From the NCBI RefSeq assembly GCF_008727775.1, contig NZ_CP044232.1:2666001-2730000 (forward strand): a stretch of 64,000 bases of DNA, read 5' to 3'. How positions within the stretch are numbered: position 1 is the first letter of the stretch; every line of letters begins with the position of its first letter. Below, in pieces: positions 37,705 through 45,752 of the stretch. This DNA is from Microbacterium lushaniae. Its GTDB lineage: Bacteria > Actinomycetota > Actinomycetes > Actinomycetales > Microbacteriaceae. Under the pieces are notes generated by a model. It was not told where the DNA came from, ran no database searches, and saw nothing but the letters and a program-made list of their open reading frames with translations. The translations under genes were made by a program, and so were the position numbers.

Positions 37705-39838
37705 CAGGTGAACCTCGTCGGGGCCTGATGCGGCTCTTCACGCACGAACGTCGCCCCGAGCACCTGCCGCACGACCGCCTCGCCGTAGCGCTGTACGCCG
37801 CCGCGCGCGGGGGCGATCCGCGGTGCCACGACCGGCGGCACGGGGATGTCGCGGGGCGCCTCGGGCGCGGGGAGGTCTTCCGCGTCGTCCGACGCGACGG
37901 CCGCGCTTTCGCCGTCGGGGAGCACGTCGCCTTCGCGCACGCGTGCGAGCGTCGCCACGGGGCGTCCGGCAGGTGCCGCATCCTCGGGCTCGTCGTCGAC
38001 GGCGAACTGCGCGGTGACGGCGGCGGACAGGGCGCTCGGCGGCGCCGGAGCGTCGGCGGGCGGGGTCGACGGGATCGGGGCGACGGCCCACTCGGTCACG
38101 GGGGCCGCGGCGGCAGCGGCAGGCCGCCGCTCGGGTGCCGGCGGTGACGGCGACGGCGCGTCGGGAGCGGGCGGAGCGCTCTCCGGCGCGGGCGGGGTGG
38201 CCTCGGGCGCCCCGGGTCCGGTGCCCCCAGGCCCATCGCCGTCGTGCTTGGCGATGAACTTCACGCGGATGCCGAGGACACCCAGGATCGCCTGGCGGAG
38301 ATCCTCGCTCGGACCGGTGCCGGCACCGCGTTTCTTGAAGGCGGCCAGGTCGCTCTGGCTCGCGAACGACAGGGTCAGCACGTCGTCGTCCAGCGCGAGG
38401 ACCCGGGCGCCGGAGGCGAGCAGCCACGACGAGCGGCTGAGCTCTTCCAGCCGCGCGAGGACCTCGGGCCACGCGTCGCGCATCCGCTGCGCCGTGAACG
38501 GCCCGGAGGGGGCAGGCGGCGCGAACTCGGGCTCGGGCTCGGGCTCGACTTCCGGCGGGGCGGGCTCGTTGATGGGCGTCGAAAGTGCATCGTCTCGGCG
38601 AACCGGCACGGAATCCGGTGCACTCTCGCCCACTTGGTGCACATTCGCAGGCGGCGCGGATGCGGCGGGCGCAGGCGGCGCGGGGCGGCGGGCGCGGCGG
38701 GGACGGCGGTGCGGGCGAGCACGCGCGCGACGAGCAGTTCGAGCTGAAGACGCGGGGAGGTGGCACCGGTCATGTCATCCAGTGCGGCGACGACGAGGTC
38801 GGCCGTGCGCGAGAGGCGGTCGGCGCCGAAGAGCGCGGCCTGGCGGCCCATCCGTTCCAGCTCCTCGGCGGGAACGCCGCGCAGCACCGCCGATGCACCC
38901 GGCCCGGTCGCGGCGATGACGATCAGGTCGCGCAGGCGCTCGAGCAGATCGTCCACGAAACGGCGGGGATCCTGGCCGGTCTGGACGACGCGGTCGACCG
39001 CGGCGAAGGCGCCGGCCGGATCGCTCTGCCCGAAGGCCTCCACGACCTCGTCCAGCAGTTCGGCGTGCGTGTAGCCCAGCAGCGCGACGGCCCGCTCGTA
39101 GCGCACCGTGACGACGCCCGCCTCCCCGGCCCCCGAGCCCGTCGAAGGGTCGGAGCCGGCGATGAGCTGGTCGAGCAGCGACAGGGTGTCTCGCGGCGAT
39201 CCGCCGCCCGCGCGCACGACCAGCGGCAGCACGCCCGGCTCCACCGCGACCCCCTCGGTCTGGCACAGCTCCTGCACGTACTCGAGCATCGCGGCCGGCG
39301 GCACGAGGCGGAACGGATAGTGGTGCGTGCGCGAGCGGATCGTGCCGAGCACCTTCTCGGGCTCGGTCGTGGCGAAGATGAACTTGACGTGCTCGGGAGG
39401 TTCCTCGACGAGCTTGAGCAGGGCGTTGAACCCCTGCTGCGTGACCATGTGCGCCTCGTCGAGGATGAAGATCTTGAAGCGGTCGCGGGCCGGTGCGAAG
39501 ATCGCGCGTTCGCGGAGGTCGCGGGCGTCGTCGACGCCGTTGTGGCTGGCCGCGTCGATCTCGACCACATCGAGCGAGCCACCGCCGCCTCGGCCGAGCT
39601 CGACGCAGCTGTCGCACGTGCCGCAGGGGGTGTCGGTGGGCCCGGCGGCGCAGTTGAGGCAGCGGGCCAGGATGCGGGCGGATGTGGTCTTGCCGCATCC
39701 GCGCGGCCCGGAGAACAGATACGCGTGCCCGACGCGGTCGCTGCGCAGCGCCGTCATGAGCGGATCGGTCACCTGGGACTGCCCGATCATCTCGCCGAAC
39801 GCCTCGGGGCGGTAGCGGCGGTACAGAGCGGTCGTCAC
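37704..39838 (-). CDS. dnaX: DNA polymerase III subunit gamma/tau, apparent frameshift
   Basis: The clamp-loader ATPase. The N-terminal frame (GTG at 39838) has [15 protein letters not shown], Walker A ([16 protein letters not shown]), the zinc-binding cysteines ([19 protein letters not shown]), Walker B ILDEAHMV, and an arginine-finger region. It leaves its natural reading at about residue 385 and continues in unlike, Arg-rich sequence to a stop at 38375. The real tau part ([18 protein letters not shown], then [30 protein letters not shown]) is in the -1 frame down to 37704 and has no start of its own. One extra C/G in the 4-base run at 38682-38685 restores a 711-residue DnaX. recR follows with a TGATG overlap. 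DnaX is essential, so a consensus error is more likely than a real break. Confidence 0.88.
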
Positions 39839-39844
39839 GCCTCC

Positions 39845-39850
39845 AGCCTA
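39845..39850 (-). promoter_or_regulatory. Putative leaderless -10 element of dnaX
   Basis: TAGGCT on the minus strand, 6 nt before the GTG at 39838. GGAGGC fills the gap but is too close to the start codon to act as a ribosome-binding site. Confidence 0.45.
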
Positions 39851-39895
39851 CGGTGTGCCGCTGACATCCCGCCCGCCTTCTCCGCAGACGACGAA

Positions 39896-39928
39896 CCGGC
39901 TGCCCCCGCGCGAAGCGGGGACAGCCGG
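39896..39928 (-). terminator. Terminator of the sugar-uptake operon
   Basis: A 14-bp stem with one mismatch (CCGGCTGTCCCCGC against GCGGGGGCAGCCGG on the minus strand) and a short loop, followed by TTCGTCGTCT. It lies between the SDR stop at 39959 and the dnaX promoter. Confidence 0.7.
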
Positions 39929-39958
39929 CGGGTCTCCTGTGACGGAGGGCGAGGCGGA

Positions 39959-40726
39959 TCAGAACAGCGTGTATCCGCCGTCCACGACCAGCACGGTGCC
40001 CGACATGAAGCTCGCCGCGTCGGAGGCGAGGAACACCATCGCGGGGCCGAGCTCGTCGGGGGTCGCATACCGCTGCTGCGGGGCATCCTCGATCCACATG
40101 CGGCGGAACTGAGGCTCGTCCACGGGCGACATGTCGGTCTTGATGTAGCCGGGGGCCAGAGCGTTCACGCGCACGCCCAGGGGCGCCCACTCCGCCGCGA
40201 GCGACTTGGTGAGCTGGTGCACGGCGGCCTTGGAGGCGTTGTAGGCCGGCTGCATCTGCGGCCGGTTGACGATCATGCCCGAGATCGACCCGACGTTGAC
40301 GATCGAGCCCGAGCGGCGCTCCACCATGTGTCGCCCCACGGCCTGCGACATGCGCCACAGGGCCGTGACGTTGGTGTCCATGACGTACGACCACTCGTCG
40401 TCGGTCACCTCGAGTGCGGGGCGGTGGATGCAGGCACCCGCGTTGTTCACGAGGACGTCGATGGCGCCCGCCGCCGCGATGGACTCGTCGACGACCTGCT
40501 GGGCGCCGCCGGCCTCGGTCAAGTCGCCGAGCACGACGTAGGCCTTGCGCCCGAGCGCCTCGATCTCGTCGCGGACGGTTTCGGCGGCAGCCTGATCGCG
40601 CCCGTGGACGACGACGTCGGCGCCGGCTTCGGCCAGAGCCGTGGCGAACGCATGGCCGAGGCCGCGCGTGGCGCCGGTGACCAGGGCGGTGCGGCCCTGG
40701 AGGGAGAACTTGTCGATGACGGACAC
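39959..40726 (-). CDS. SDR family oxidoreductase, sugar/polyol dehydrogenase-like
   Basis: A 255-residue classical short-chain dehydrogenase. The cofactor motif is TGATRGLGHAFA. NNAG follows, with a catalytic serine in VGSISGM and the catalytic pair YNASK. The C-terminus PGYIKTDMSP...VVDGGYTLF is like 2-deoxy-D-gluconate 3-dehydrogenase or gluconate 5-dehydrogenase. It is last in an operon with a sugar ABC transporter and a zinc dehydrogenase, so it probably oxidises or reduces the imported sugar or its first product. The GTG at 40726 follows AAAGGA. A hairpin between the binding-protein gene and this gene may lower its expression. Confidence 0.85.
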   Translation of the reverse strand: MSVIDKFSLQGRTALVTGATRGLGHAFATALAEAGADVVVHGRDQAAAETVRDEIEALGRKAYVVLGDLTEAGGAQQVVDESIAAAGAIDVLVNNAGACIHRPALEVTDDEWSYVMDTNVTALWRMSQAVGRHMVERRSGSIVNVGSISGMIVNRPQMQPAYNASKAAVHQLTKSLAAEWAPLGVRVNALAPGYIKTDMSPVDEPQFRRMWIEDAPQQRYATPDELGPAMVFLASDAASFMSGTVLVVDGGYTLF

Positions 40727-40760
40727 GTCATTCCTTTCGACGGGGGTGGGGAGAAAGCAC

Positions 40761-40795
40761 CGAGCGGGGGACGGCTTACGCCGCTCCCCCGCTCG
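40761..40795 (-). promoter_or_regulatory. Intra-operon hairpin after the binding-protein gene
   Basis: A 10-bp perfect stem (CGAGCGGGGG / CCCCCGCTCG) lies between the binding-protein stop at 40806 and the SDR start at 40726. Hairpins in this place are known to protect the upstream mRNA, raising binding protein over the other operon products, or to end part of the transcripts. The sequence after the stem, TGCTTTCTCC, is only weakly U-rich. Confidence 0.55.
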
Positions 40796-40805
40796 GGTAG
40801 GTGGA

Positions 40806-41807
40806 TCAGAGGAGGCCGGCCTCGAGGTAGAGGTCGATGTACTCCTGCACGTTGTCGGACGTGATCAGCGGGTTGCCGATGTCGACGTTGATCTCATCCT
40901 TCTCGCCGGTGAGCAGCTCGTGCACCGACTTGATGTTGAGTTCGGCCAGCTCGCGCGCGTTCTGCAGCGTCGAGGCGGTCAGCAGACCCTCCTGGATCAG
41001 CAGGGTCGCCTCGGGGGTCCCGTCCACGCCGTAGGCGAGGATGCCCTCGAAGTTCGACTTGCCCTTGAGCGCTTCCAACGCACCGGCGGCCATGTTGTCG
41101 TTCATCGAGATGATGGCGTCGATCTCGGAGTTGGCCAGCGACCAGTCCTCCATGAGGGTCAGCGCTTCATCCTTGTTCCAGTTCGCGGTGTCCTCGGCGA
41201 CGATCGTCACGTCGGGGCGCTGGTCGAAGAACTCCTTCTGCCACGCGTCGCGACGCGCGGTGCTGTGGAAGTTGCCGGCCGGGCCGGTGAGGACGACGAC
41301 CTTCGCGTTCTCGGGCACCTGCTCCAGCGCCAGCTGCGCGACGACGGCGCCCTGGTCGTAGGGGTTCGCGTCGACGGAGTCGCCACCGTTGAGACCCTCC
41401 ACGCGCGGGTTGGTCGTGATGGTCACGATGCCGGCGTCGATGGCCTGCTGGATGTACGGGCTCTGCGCGTCGCCGTTGTTGGGCTGGACGATGATGGCGT
41501 CGAACTTGTTGGCGATCGCGTTCTCGATCATCCGGTTCTCGACCTCGTCGTCGGCCTGGCCGTCGAACACCTCGAGGGTGATGTCGTCGTAGTCCTCGGC
41601 TGCGGCCTTCATCTCGTTGGCCAGCCATGCGGCGAACGAGTCGGCCTGCGCGCGGGCGATGTACGCGACGCGGTACTCGTCCTTCTTCTCGCGCTCGGTG
41701 TCGCCGTCGGAGGCGGGGTTGCCGGTGGTCACGGCGCAGCCGCCGAGGCTCAGGGCCACGGCCGCGGCCGCTCCCAGCGCCATGATCTTGCGGGTAAGAG
41801 TCGTCAT
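40806..41807 (-). CDS. Sugar ABC transporter substrate-binding lipoprotein (RbsB-like)
   Basis: A 333-residue lipoprotein with lipobox LGGC (Cys24) and a Peripla_BP_4 fold. It shows YRVAYIARAQADSFAAWLANEM, DAIIVQPNNGDAQSPYIQQA, VTITTNPRVEG, and ISMNDNMAAGALEALKG followed by YGVDGTPEATLL. These match the ribose/xylose/galactose-type binding proteins that hand sugars to RbsC-type permeases. An acidic, charged linker (SDGDTEREKKDE) follows the lipid anchor. The start follows AAGGAG. The exact sugar cannot be read from sequence; the SorC regulator and the two dehydrogenases suggest a polyol or rare sugar. Confidence 0.88.
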   Translation of the reverse strand: MTTLTRKIMALGAAAAVALSLGGCAVTTGNPASDGDTEREKKDEYRVAYIARAQADSFAAWLANEMKAAAEDYDDITLEVFDGQADDEVENRMIENAIANKFDAIIVQPNNGDAQSPYIQQAIDAGIVTITTNPRVEGLNGGDSVDANPYDQGAVVAQLALEQVPENAKVVVLTGPAGNFHSTARRDAWQKEFFDQRPDVTIVAEDTANWNKDEALTLMEDWSLANSEIDAIISMNDNMAAGALEALKGKSNFEGILAYGVDGTPEATLLIQEGLLTASTLQNARELAELNIKSVHELLTGEKDEINVDIGNPLITSDNVQEYIDLYLEAGLL

Positions 41808-41855
41808 TGTGCTCTCCTTATGTGTTCGGGTTCATGAGGTGACGGGTGAGGCGAG

Positions 41856-42890
41856 TCAGGATCCGGCTGTCCCACCTCCAGCTGGAACTGTTCCTTCCCG
41901 CGCGGTGGGCAGGGTCTCGCCCTTCGCGTCGGACTTGAGGATCGTCGTGCGGGCCTTGCCCCGCTTGCTGAAGACGTCGTACGCGACGGCGACGACGATG
42001 ATGAGGCCCATCACGATCTGCTGCACGTAGGAGCCGATCCCGATGAGGTTCATGATGTTGCCCAGCACGCCGACGATGAGGGCTCCGGCCAGGGTGCCGA
42101 AGACGGTGCCGACACCACCGGAGAAGCTCGTGCCACCGATGATGGGAGCGGTGATCGCCTGGAGCTCGTAGCCGATTCCGGCGTTGGGAAGCCCCGCGTT
42201 CACGCGCGACATGAAGATGACACCGGCGATGCCCACGAGCGCGCCGTTGACCAGGAACGCCTGGTACTTCACCTTCTCCACCGCGATGCCCGCCGCCCGC
42301 GCGGCCTCCTCGTTACCGCCGACGGCGTACACCGAGCGGCCGTAGCGGGTCTGGTTCATGAGGTACCAGATGACGATCGTGACGACGATGAGGATCAGCA
42401 CGGGGATCGGCAGCCAGCCGAGGTTCCCCTGGCCGATGAGGATGAAATCCCCCAGCTGCAGGACGTTCTGGCCCTGCGTCAGTTCCAGCACCGCGCCACG
42501 GGCCATCAGCATCATGCCGAGGGTCACGATGAATGCCGGCGTGCGCAGCGTGGCCACGAGGAACGCGTTGATGAGGTTGCAGATCATGCCGATGGCGATG
42601 CCCGCGAGCACACCGAACAGGAGATTGCCGGTGGACTTGTAGACGATCACCGACGTCACGCCTGCGAAGGCCATGACCGCTCCTGCGGACAGGTCGATCA
42701 TGCCGCCGATGATCAGGGTCATCGCGCCGTAGGCGAGGATCGTGATGACCGCGACCTGACGCAGCACGTTGAACACGTTGTCCGTGCTGAGGAAGTTCGG
42801 GCTCAGCATGCTCGCCGCTACCAGCACCACCACGAGGATGATGAATATGGAGTAGCGGCTGAGTTCCAGGGTTTTCAGCTTTTCCAGCAC
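41856..42890 (-). CDS. Sugar ABC transporter permease (RbsC-like)
   Basis: A 344-residue BPD_transp_2 permease with about 9-10 helices. The EAA-like loop region appears as GGNEEAARAAGIAVEKVKYQAFLVNG, and the C-terminal half has IGYELQAITAPIIGGTSFSGGVGTVFGT, the signature of the ribose/xylose/galactose group (both runs quoted in part: GGNEEAARAAGI and IIGGTSFSGG). The GTG start is 1 bp after the ATPase stop, giving tight coupling. A proline/glycine-rich tail follows the last helix. It forms the membrane pore with the ATPase and binding protein of this operon. Confidence 0.9.
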   Translation of the reverse strand: MLEKLKTLELSRYSIFIILVVVLVAASMLSPNFLSTDNVFNVLRQVAVITILAYGAMTLIIGGMIDLSAGAVMAFAGVTSVIVYKSTGNLLFGVLAGIAIGMICNLINAFLVATLRTPAFIVTLGMMLMARGAVLELTQGQNVLQLGDFILIGQGNLGWLPIPVLILIVVTIVIWYLMNQTRYGRSVYAVGGNEEAARAAGIAVEKVKYQAFLVNGALVGIAGVIFMSRVNAGLPNAGIGYELQAITAPIIGGTSFSGGVGTVFGTLAGALIVGVLGNIMNLIGIGSYVQQIVMGLIIVVAVAYDVFSKRGKARTTILKSDAKGETLPTAREGTVPAGGGTAGS

Positions 42891-42891
42891 G

Positions 42892-44391
42892 TCAGGCCAC
42901 CTCGATTTCGTTCATGGCGAATTTCAGAATCGTCTCCTGCGAGAACTGCGGGGGCTCCAGCTCCGCCGTCAGGCGCCCGCCCGACATGACGTAGATCCGG
43001 TCGCACATCCCGATCAGCTCAGGCAGTTCGGAGGAGATCATGAGGATGCCGCGCCCCTGCCGGGCGAGCTCGGTCATGATCTTGTAGATCTCGTACTTCG
43101 CACCCACGTCGATGCCGCGGGTCGGTTCGTCCAGCAGCAGCACCTTGGGGTCGGCGATGAGCCACCGCGCGAGCAGCACCTTCTGCTGATTGCCACCGCT
43201 GAGGGACTCGATGCGTGTCTCGGTGCTGGGCGCCTTGACGTTCATCTTGGAGAAGTACTCCTCGACGAGCTTGTCCTCCTTGCGCGGGTGGGCGAAGCCG
43301 CCGTAGATCACCTTGCGCAGGCTCGCGAGCGTGGCGTTCTTCTTGATGCTCAGCTTCGGGATGATGCCGACCAGGCGCCGGTCCTCCGACAGCATCGCGA
43401 CGCCGTTGGCGATCGCCTTGCGCGGGGTGGACATGTCGGCCTGCTTGCCGTCGATCTCGATCGTCCCGGCATCCAGCGAGTCCAGTCCGAAGACGGCCCT
43501 GACCACTTCGCTGCGTCCGGCGCCGATGAGGCCGGCGAGGCCCACGATCTCCCCGGCCTTGATCTCCAGGTCGATGTTCTCGAACAGGTGACGGCTGGAC
43601 AGGCCGGAGGCGCGGAAGACCGTGGAACCGATCTCGATGCGCTCCTTCGGGTAGGACTGGTGGTCCAGGTCGCGGCCGACCATCTGCGCGATGACCTGCG
43701 CCGAGGTGATGGCGTCGGCGCGCTGAGAGCTGACGACGGCGCCGTCCCGCAGCACGCTGATGTCGTCGGCCAGCTCGAAGACCTCGTCCATCTTGTGCGA
43801 GATGTAGATGATCGATTTGCCTTCGGCGCGCAGCGCGCGGATCTTGGCGAAGAGCGACTCGACCTCTTTGTGGGCGATCGCCGATGTCGGCTCGTCCATG
43901 ATCAGCACGTCGGCGCTGTGGTAGACGGCCCGCACGATCTCCAGCGTCTGGATCTCCGACACCGTGAGCGTGCTCAGTCGCCGGTTGATGGAGAAGTCGA
44001 GGCCTTCCTCCTTCAGGATGCGACGGGCCTCGCGGCGGATGTGCCGCCAGTCGATCTTGCCGAACTTCATCGGCAGGCGTCCGAGGAAGAAGCTCTCCGC
44101 GATCGTCATCTCCGGGACGTAGTTGAGCTCCTGTGCGATCATCGCGATGCCCTGCGCGCGCGCCTCGATGGGGTTGCGGATACGCACCGCTTCGCCGCGC
44201 ACGCGGATCTCGCCGGTGTCGGGCTGGTAGATGCCGTTGATGATCTTCATCAGGGTCGACTTGCCGGCACCGTTCTCCCCGCACAGCGCGTGGACGGTGC
44301 CCGGACGCACCTCGAAGGAGACGTCATCGAGAGCTTTGACGCCGGGGAACGACTTGGAGACACCCCGGACCGAGAGCAGCGTGTCGCTCAT
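42892..44391 (-). CDS. Sugar ABC transporter ATP-binding protein (RbsA-like)
   Basis: A 499-residue protein with two fused ABC domains, as in RbsA, XylG and MglA. Domain 1 has Walker A CGENGAGKSTLMKII, signature LTVSEIQTLEI and Walker B ADVLIMDEPTSAI. Domain 2 has a degenerate Walker A (GLIGAGRSEVVRAVFG), the signature SGGNQQKVLLARWL and Walker B KVLLLDEPTRGID. The degenerate second site is normal for this family. Its start overlaps the dehydrogenase stop by 4 bp (ATGA). It powers import of the operon's sugar. Confidence 0.92.
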   Translation of the reverse strand: MSDTLLSVRGVSKSFPGVKALDDVSFEVRPGTVHALCGENGAGKSTLMKIINGIYQPDTGEIRVRGEAVRIRNPIEARAQGIAMIAQELNYVPEMTIAESFFLGRLPMKFGKIDWRHIRREARRILKEEGLDFSINRRLSTLTVSEIQTLEIVRAVYHSADVLIMDEPTSAIAHKEVESLFAKIRALRAEGKSIIYISHKMDEVFELADDISVLRDGAVVSSQRADAITSAQVIAQMVGRDLDHQSYPKERIEIGSTVFRASGLSSRHLFENIDLEIKAGEIVGLAGLIGAGRSEVVRAVFGLDSLDAGTIEIDGKQADMSTPRKAIANGVAMLSEDRRLVGIIPKLSIKKNATLASLRKVIYGGFAHPRKEDKLVEEYFSKMNVKAPSTETRIESLSGGNQQKVLLARWLIADPKVLLLDEPTRGIDVGAKYEIYKIMTELARQGRGILMISSELPELIGMCDRIYVMSGGRLTAELEPPQFSQETILKFAMNEIEVA

Positions 44392-45452
44392 GCCTCACCC
44401 CGCGCCGCAGCCACCGGGTCCGCCACCTGCGCCACACCGGGGCGCACGATGCGCTTGAGGCTGTCCAGCGCGCCGTCTCCGGTGAGGGCCTCCTCGACCT
44501 GCTCGAGGCCGAAGACGTGGGTCACGAGCGAGTCCAGGTCGACCTGACCGGACTCGACGAGCGTGCGGGCGATCGGCCACGTGCCGGTGTAGCGGAAGAT
44601 GCCCGTGACGTTGATCTCGCGCATCGCGACATCGGGCACCGAGAACGGGATCTCATCCGCGCTGCCGACGAGGACGACGGTGCCCCCGGGGCGCGTGGCG
44701 CGGATTCCGGCCCGGATCGCCGGCGCCGCACCGGAGGCGTCGATGAACACGTGGGCGTTCAGGCCGTCCAGCGACTCGGCGGTGGGGTCCACGACCCGCG
44801 TCACTCCGTAGCGCAGCGCGAGCTCGCGACGCGCGGGGTTGATGTCGGAGACGATGACCTCGCTCGCCCCGAAGGCGCGCGCCACCTGCGCGGCGATGAT
44901 CCCGATCGGTCCGCCACCGGCGACGAGGACGCGGTCGCCGACCTTGACGCCGCCCTTCTGAGCGGCGGCGATGCCGACCGACAGCGGCTCCATGAGCGCT
45001 GCGGCGTTGTCGCTGATCGAGTCGGGGATGTCGAAGGCGAAGTCGGCCTGGATGGTCACGTACTCGCAGAAGGCGCCGTCGATGGGGGGCGTGGCGAAGA
45101 ACTCCATCTTGGGGCACAGGTTGTAGGCGCCGGACTTGCAGAAGTCGCACACGCGGCAGGGCCGCTGGGGCTCGACCGCCACGCGTCGGCCGACCCGAGC
45201 CGGGTCGACGTCGGCGCCGACCGCGACGATGCGCCCGCTCAGCTCGTGCCCGAGGATGATCGGCGCATCCACGACGAAATCGCCGATCCGGCCGTGCTCG
45301 TAGTAGTGCACGTCCGAACCGCACACGCCGACGGCGGCGACCTGGACGAGGACCTCGTCGGGTGCGACCTCGGGAACGGGACGCTGCTCGATCGTGATGG
45401 ACTGGACCTCGGTGAGGACGCTGGCGTTCATGGTTCGGGGGATCTCGGTCAT
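44388..45452 (-). CDS. Zinc-dependent alcohol dehydrogenase (sorbitol/xylitol dehydrogenase-like)
   Basis: A 354-residue medium-chain dehydrogenase. Catalytic zinc ligands are in GVCGSDVHYYEHG and LGHELSG; the structural zinc lobe is CRVCDFCKSGAYNLC. The Rossmann motif is VLVAGGGPIGIIAAQVA, with VSDINPARRELA giving an acidic residue that favours NAD over NADP. DVHYYEHG is typical of the sorbitol/xylitol/L-iditol group. It is the first full-size gene of the leftward sugar operon and is coupled to the ATPase gene by a 4-bp overlap. The likely role is oxidation of the imported polyol. The ATG at 45452 follows CGGAG. Confidence 0.87.
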   Translation of the reverse strand: MTEIPRTMNASVLTEVQSITIEQRPVPEVAPDEVLVQVAAVGVCGSDVHYYEHGRIGDFVVDAPIILGHELSGRIVAVGADVDPARVGRRVAVEPQRPCRVCDFCKSGAYNLCPKMEFFATPPIDGAFCEYVTIQADFAFDIPDSISDNAAALMEPLSVGIAAAQKGGVKVGDRVLVAGGGPIGIIAAQVARAFGASEVIVSDINPARRELALRYGVTRVVDPTAESLDGLNAHVFIDASGAAPAIRAGIRATRPGGTVVLVGSADEIPFSVPDVAMREINVTGIFRYTGTWPIARTLVESGQVDLDSLVTHVFGLEQVEEALTGDGALDSLKRIVRPGVAQVADPVAAARGEA

Positions 45453-45514
45453 GTTCGCTCCGATTTCATTGGGGACTGTCGTAGGGGCGTCGGGGGCCGG
45501 GCGCGGCCGCGCGA

Positions 45515-45637
45515 TCATGTGCGCAGCACGAGGGCGGCCGATGCCGGCGAGCGCTCGCGCGGAGCGCCGGGGGCGCTCAGGCGGGGGCGGGGCACCCGGG
45601 GGGTGGAGGAGGAGAGGGTGACGTCGTCGTCGCTCAC
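45515..45637 (-). CDS. Possible 40-residue leader peptide gene
   Basis: A GTG at 45637 follows an excellent ribosome-binding site (AAAGGAGG, 7 nt away) and opens a 40-codon frame ending at TGA 45515. The peptide begins MSDDDVTLSSST and continues proline- and arginine-rich (VPRPRLSAPGAPRERSP), ending AALVLRT. It has no membrane helix and no cysteine. It lies between the SorC operator and the zinc dehydrogenase, 62 bp before that start, so it would be the first cistron of the sugar operon. I recognise no family. It could be a translated leader, a small regulatory protein, or a chance frame behind a real but differently used ribosome-binding site. Confidence 0.4.
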   Translation of the reverse strand: MSDDDVTLSSSTPRVPRPRLSAPGAPRERSPASAALVLRT

Positions 45638-45682
45638 GGGCGGTCCTCCTTTGGTACGGGGCTTGACGTGCCCATCCATCCA

Positions 45683-45696
45683 TGCTCATATGAGCA
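45683..45696. promoter_or_regulatory. Likely SorC operator
   Basis: TGCTCATATGAGCA is a perfect 14-bp palindrome between the leftward sugar operon and the divergent SorC gene. A half-site TTGAGCA lies nearby at about 45710-45717 and an imperfect GCTC-AAAC-GAGC at 45777-45788, inside the start of the regulator gene. Multiple copies of GCTCA/TGAGC fit the oligomeric SorC/DeoR regulators. Confidence 0.7.
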
Positions 45697-45752
45697 GTGC
45701 TGGTTGAAAGTTGAGCAGCGGTCTTCAGCGATCATACCCACCGAGGTCACAT

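Noticed and set aside
38375..38682. Arg-rich 3' end of the unshifted dnaX frame as a real gamma-specific tail
   Set aside because: The residues look like out-of-frame reading, and the same bases encode the conserved tau region one frame back. Kept only as an alternative in the findings.
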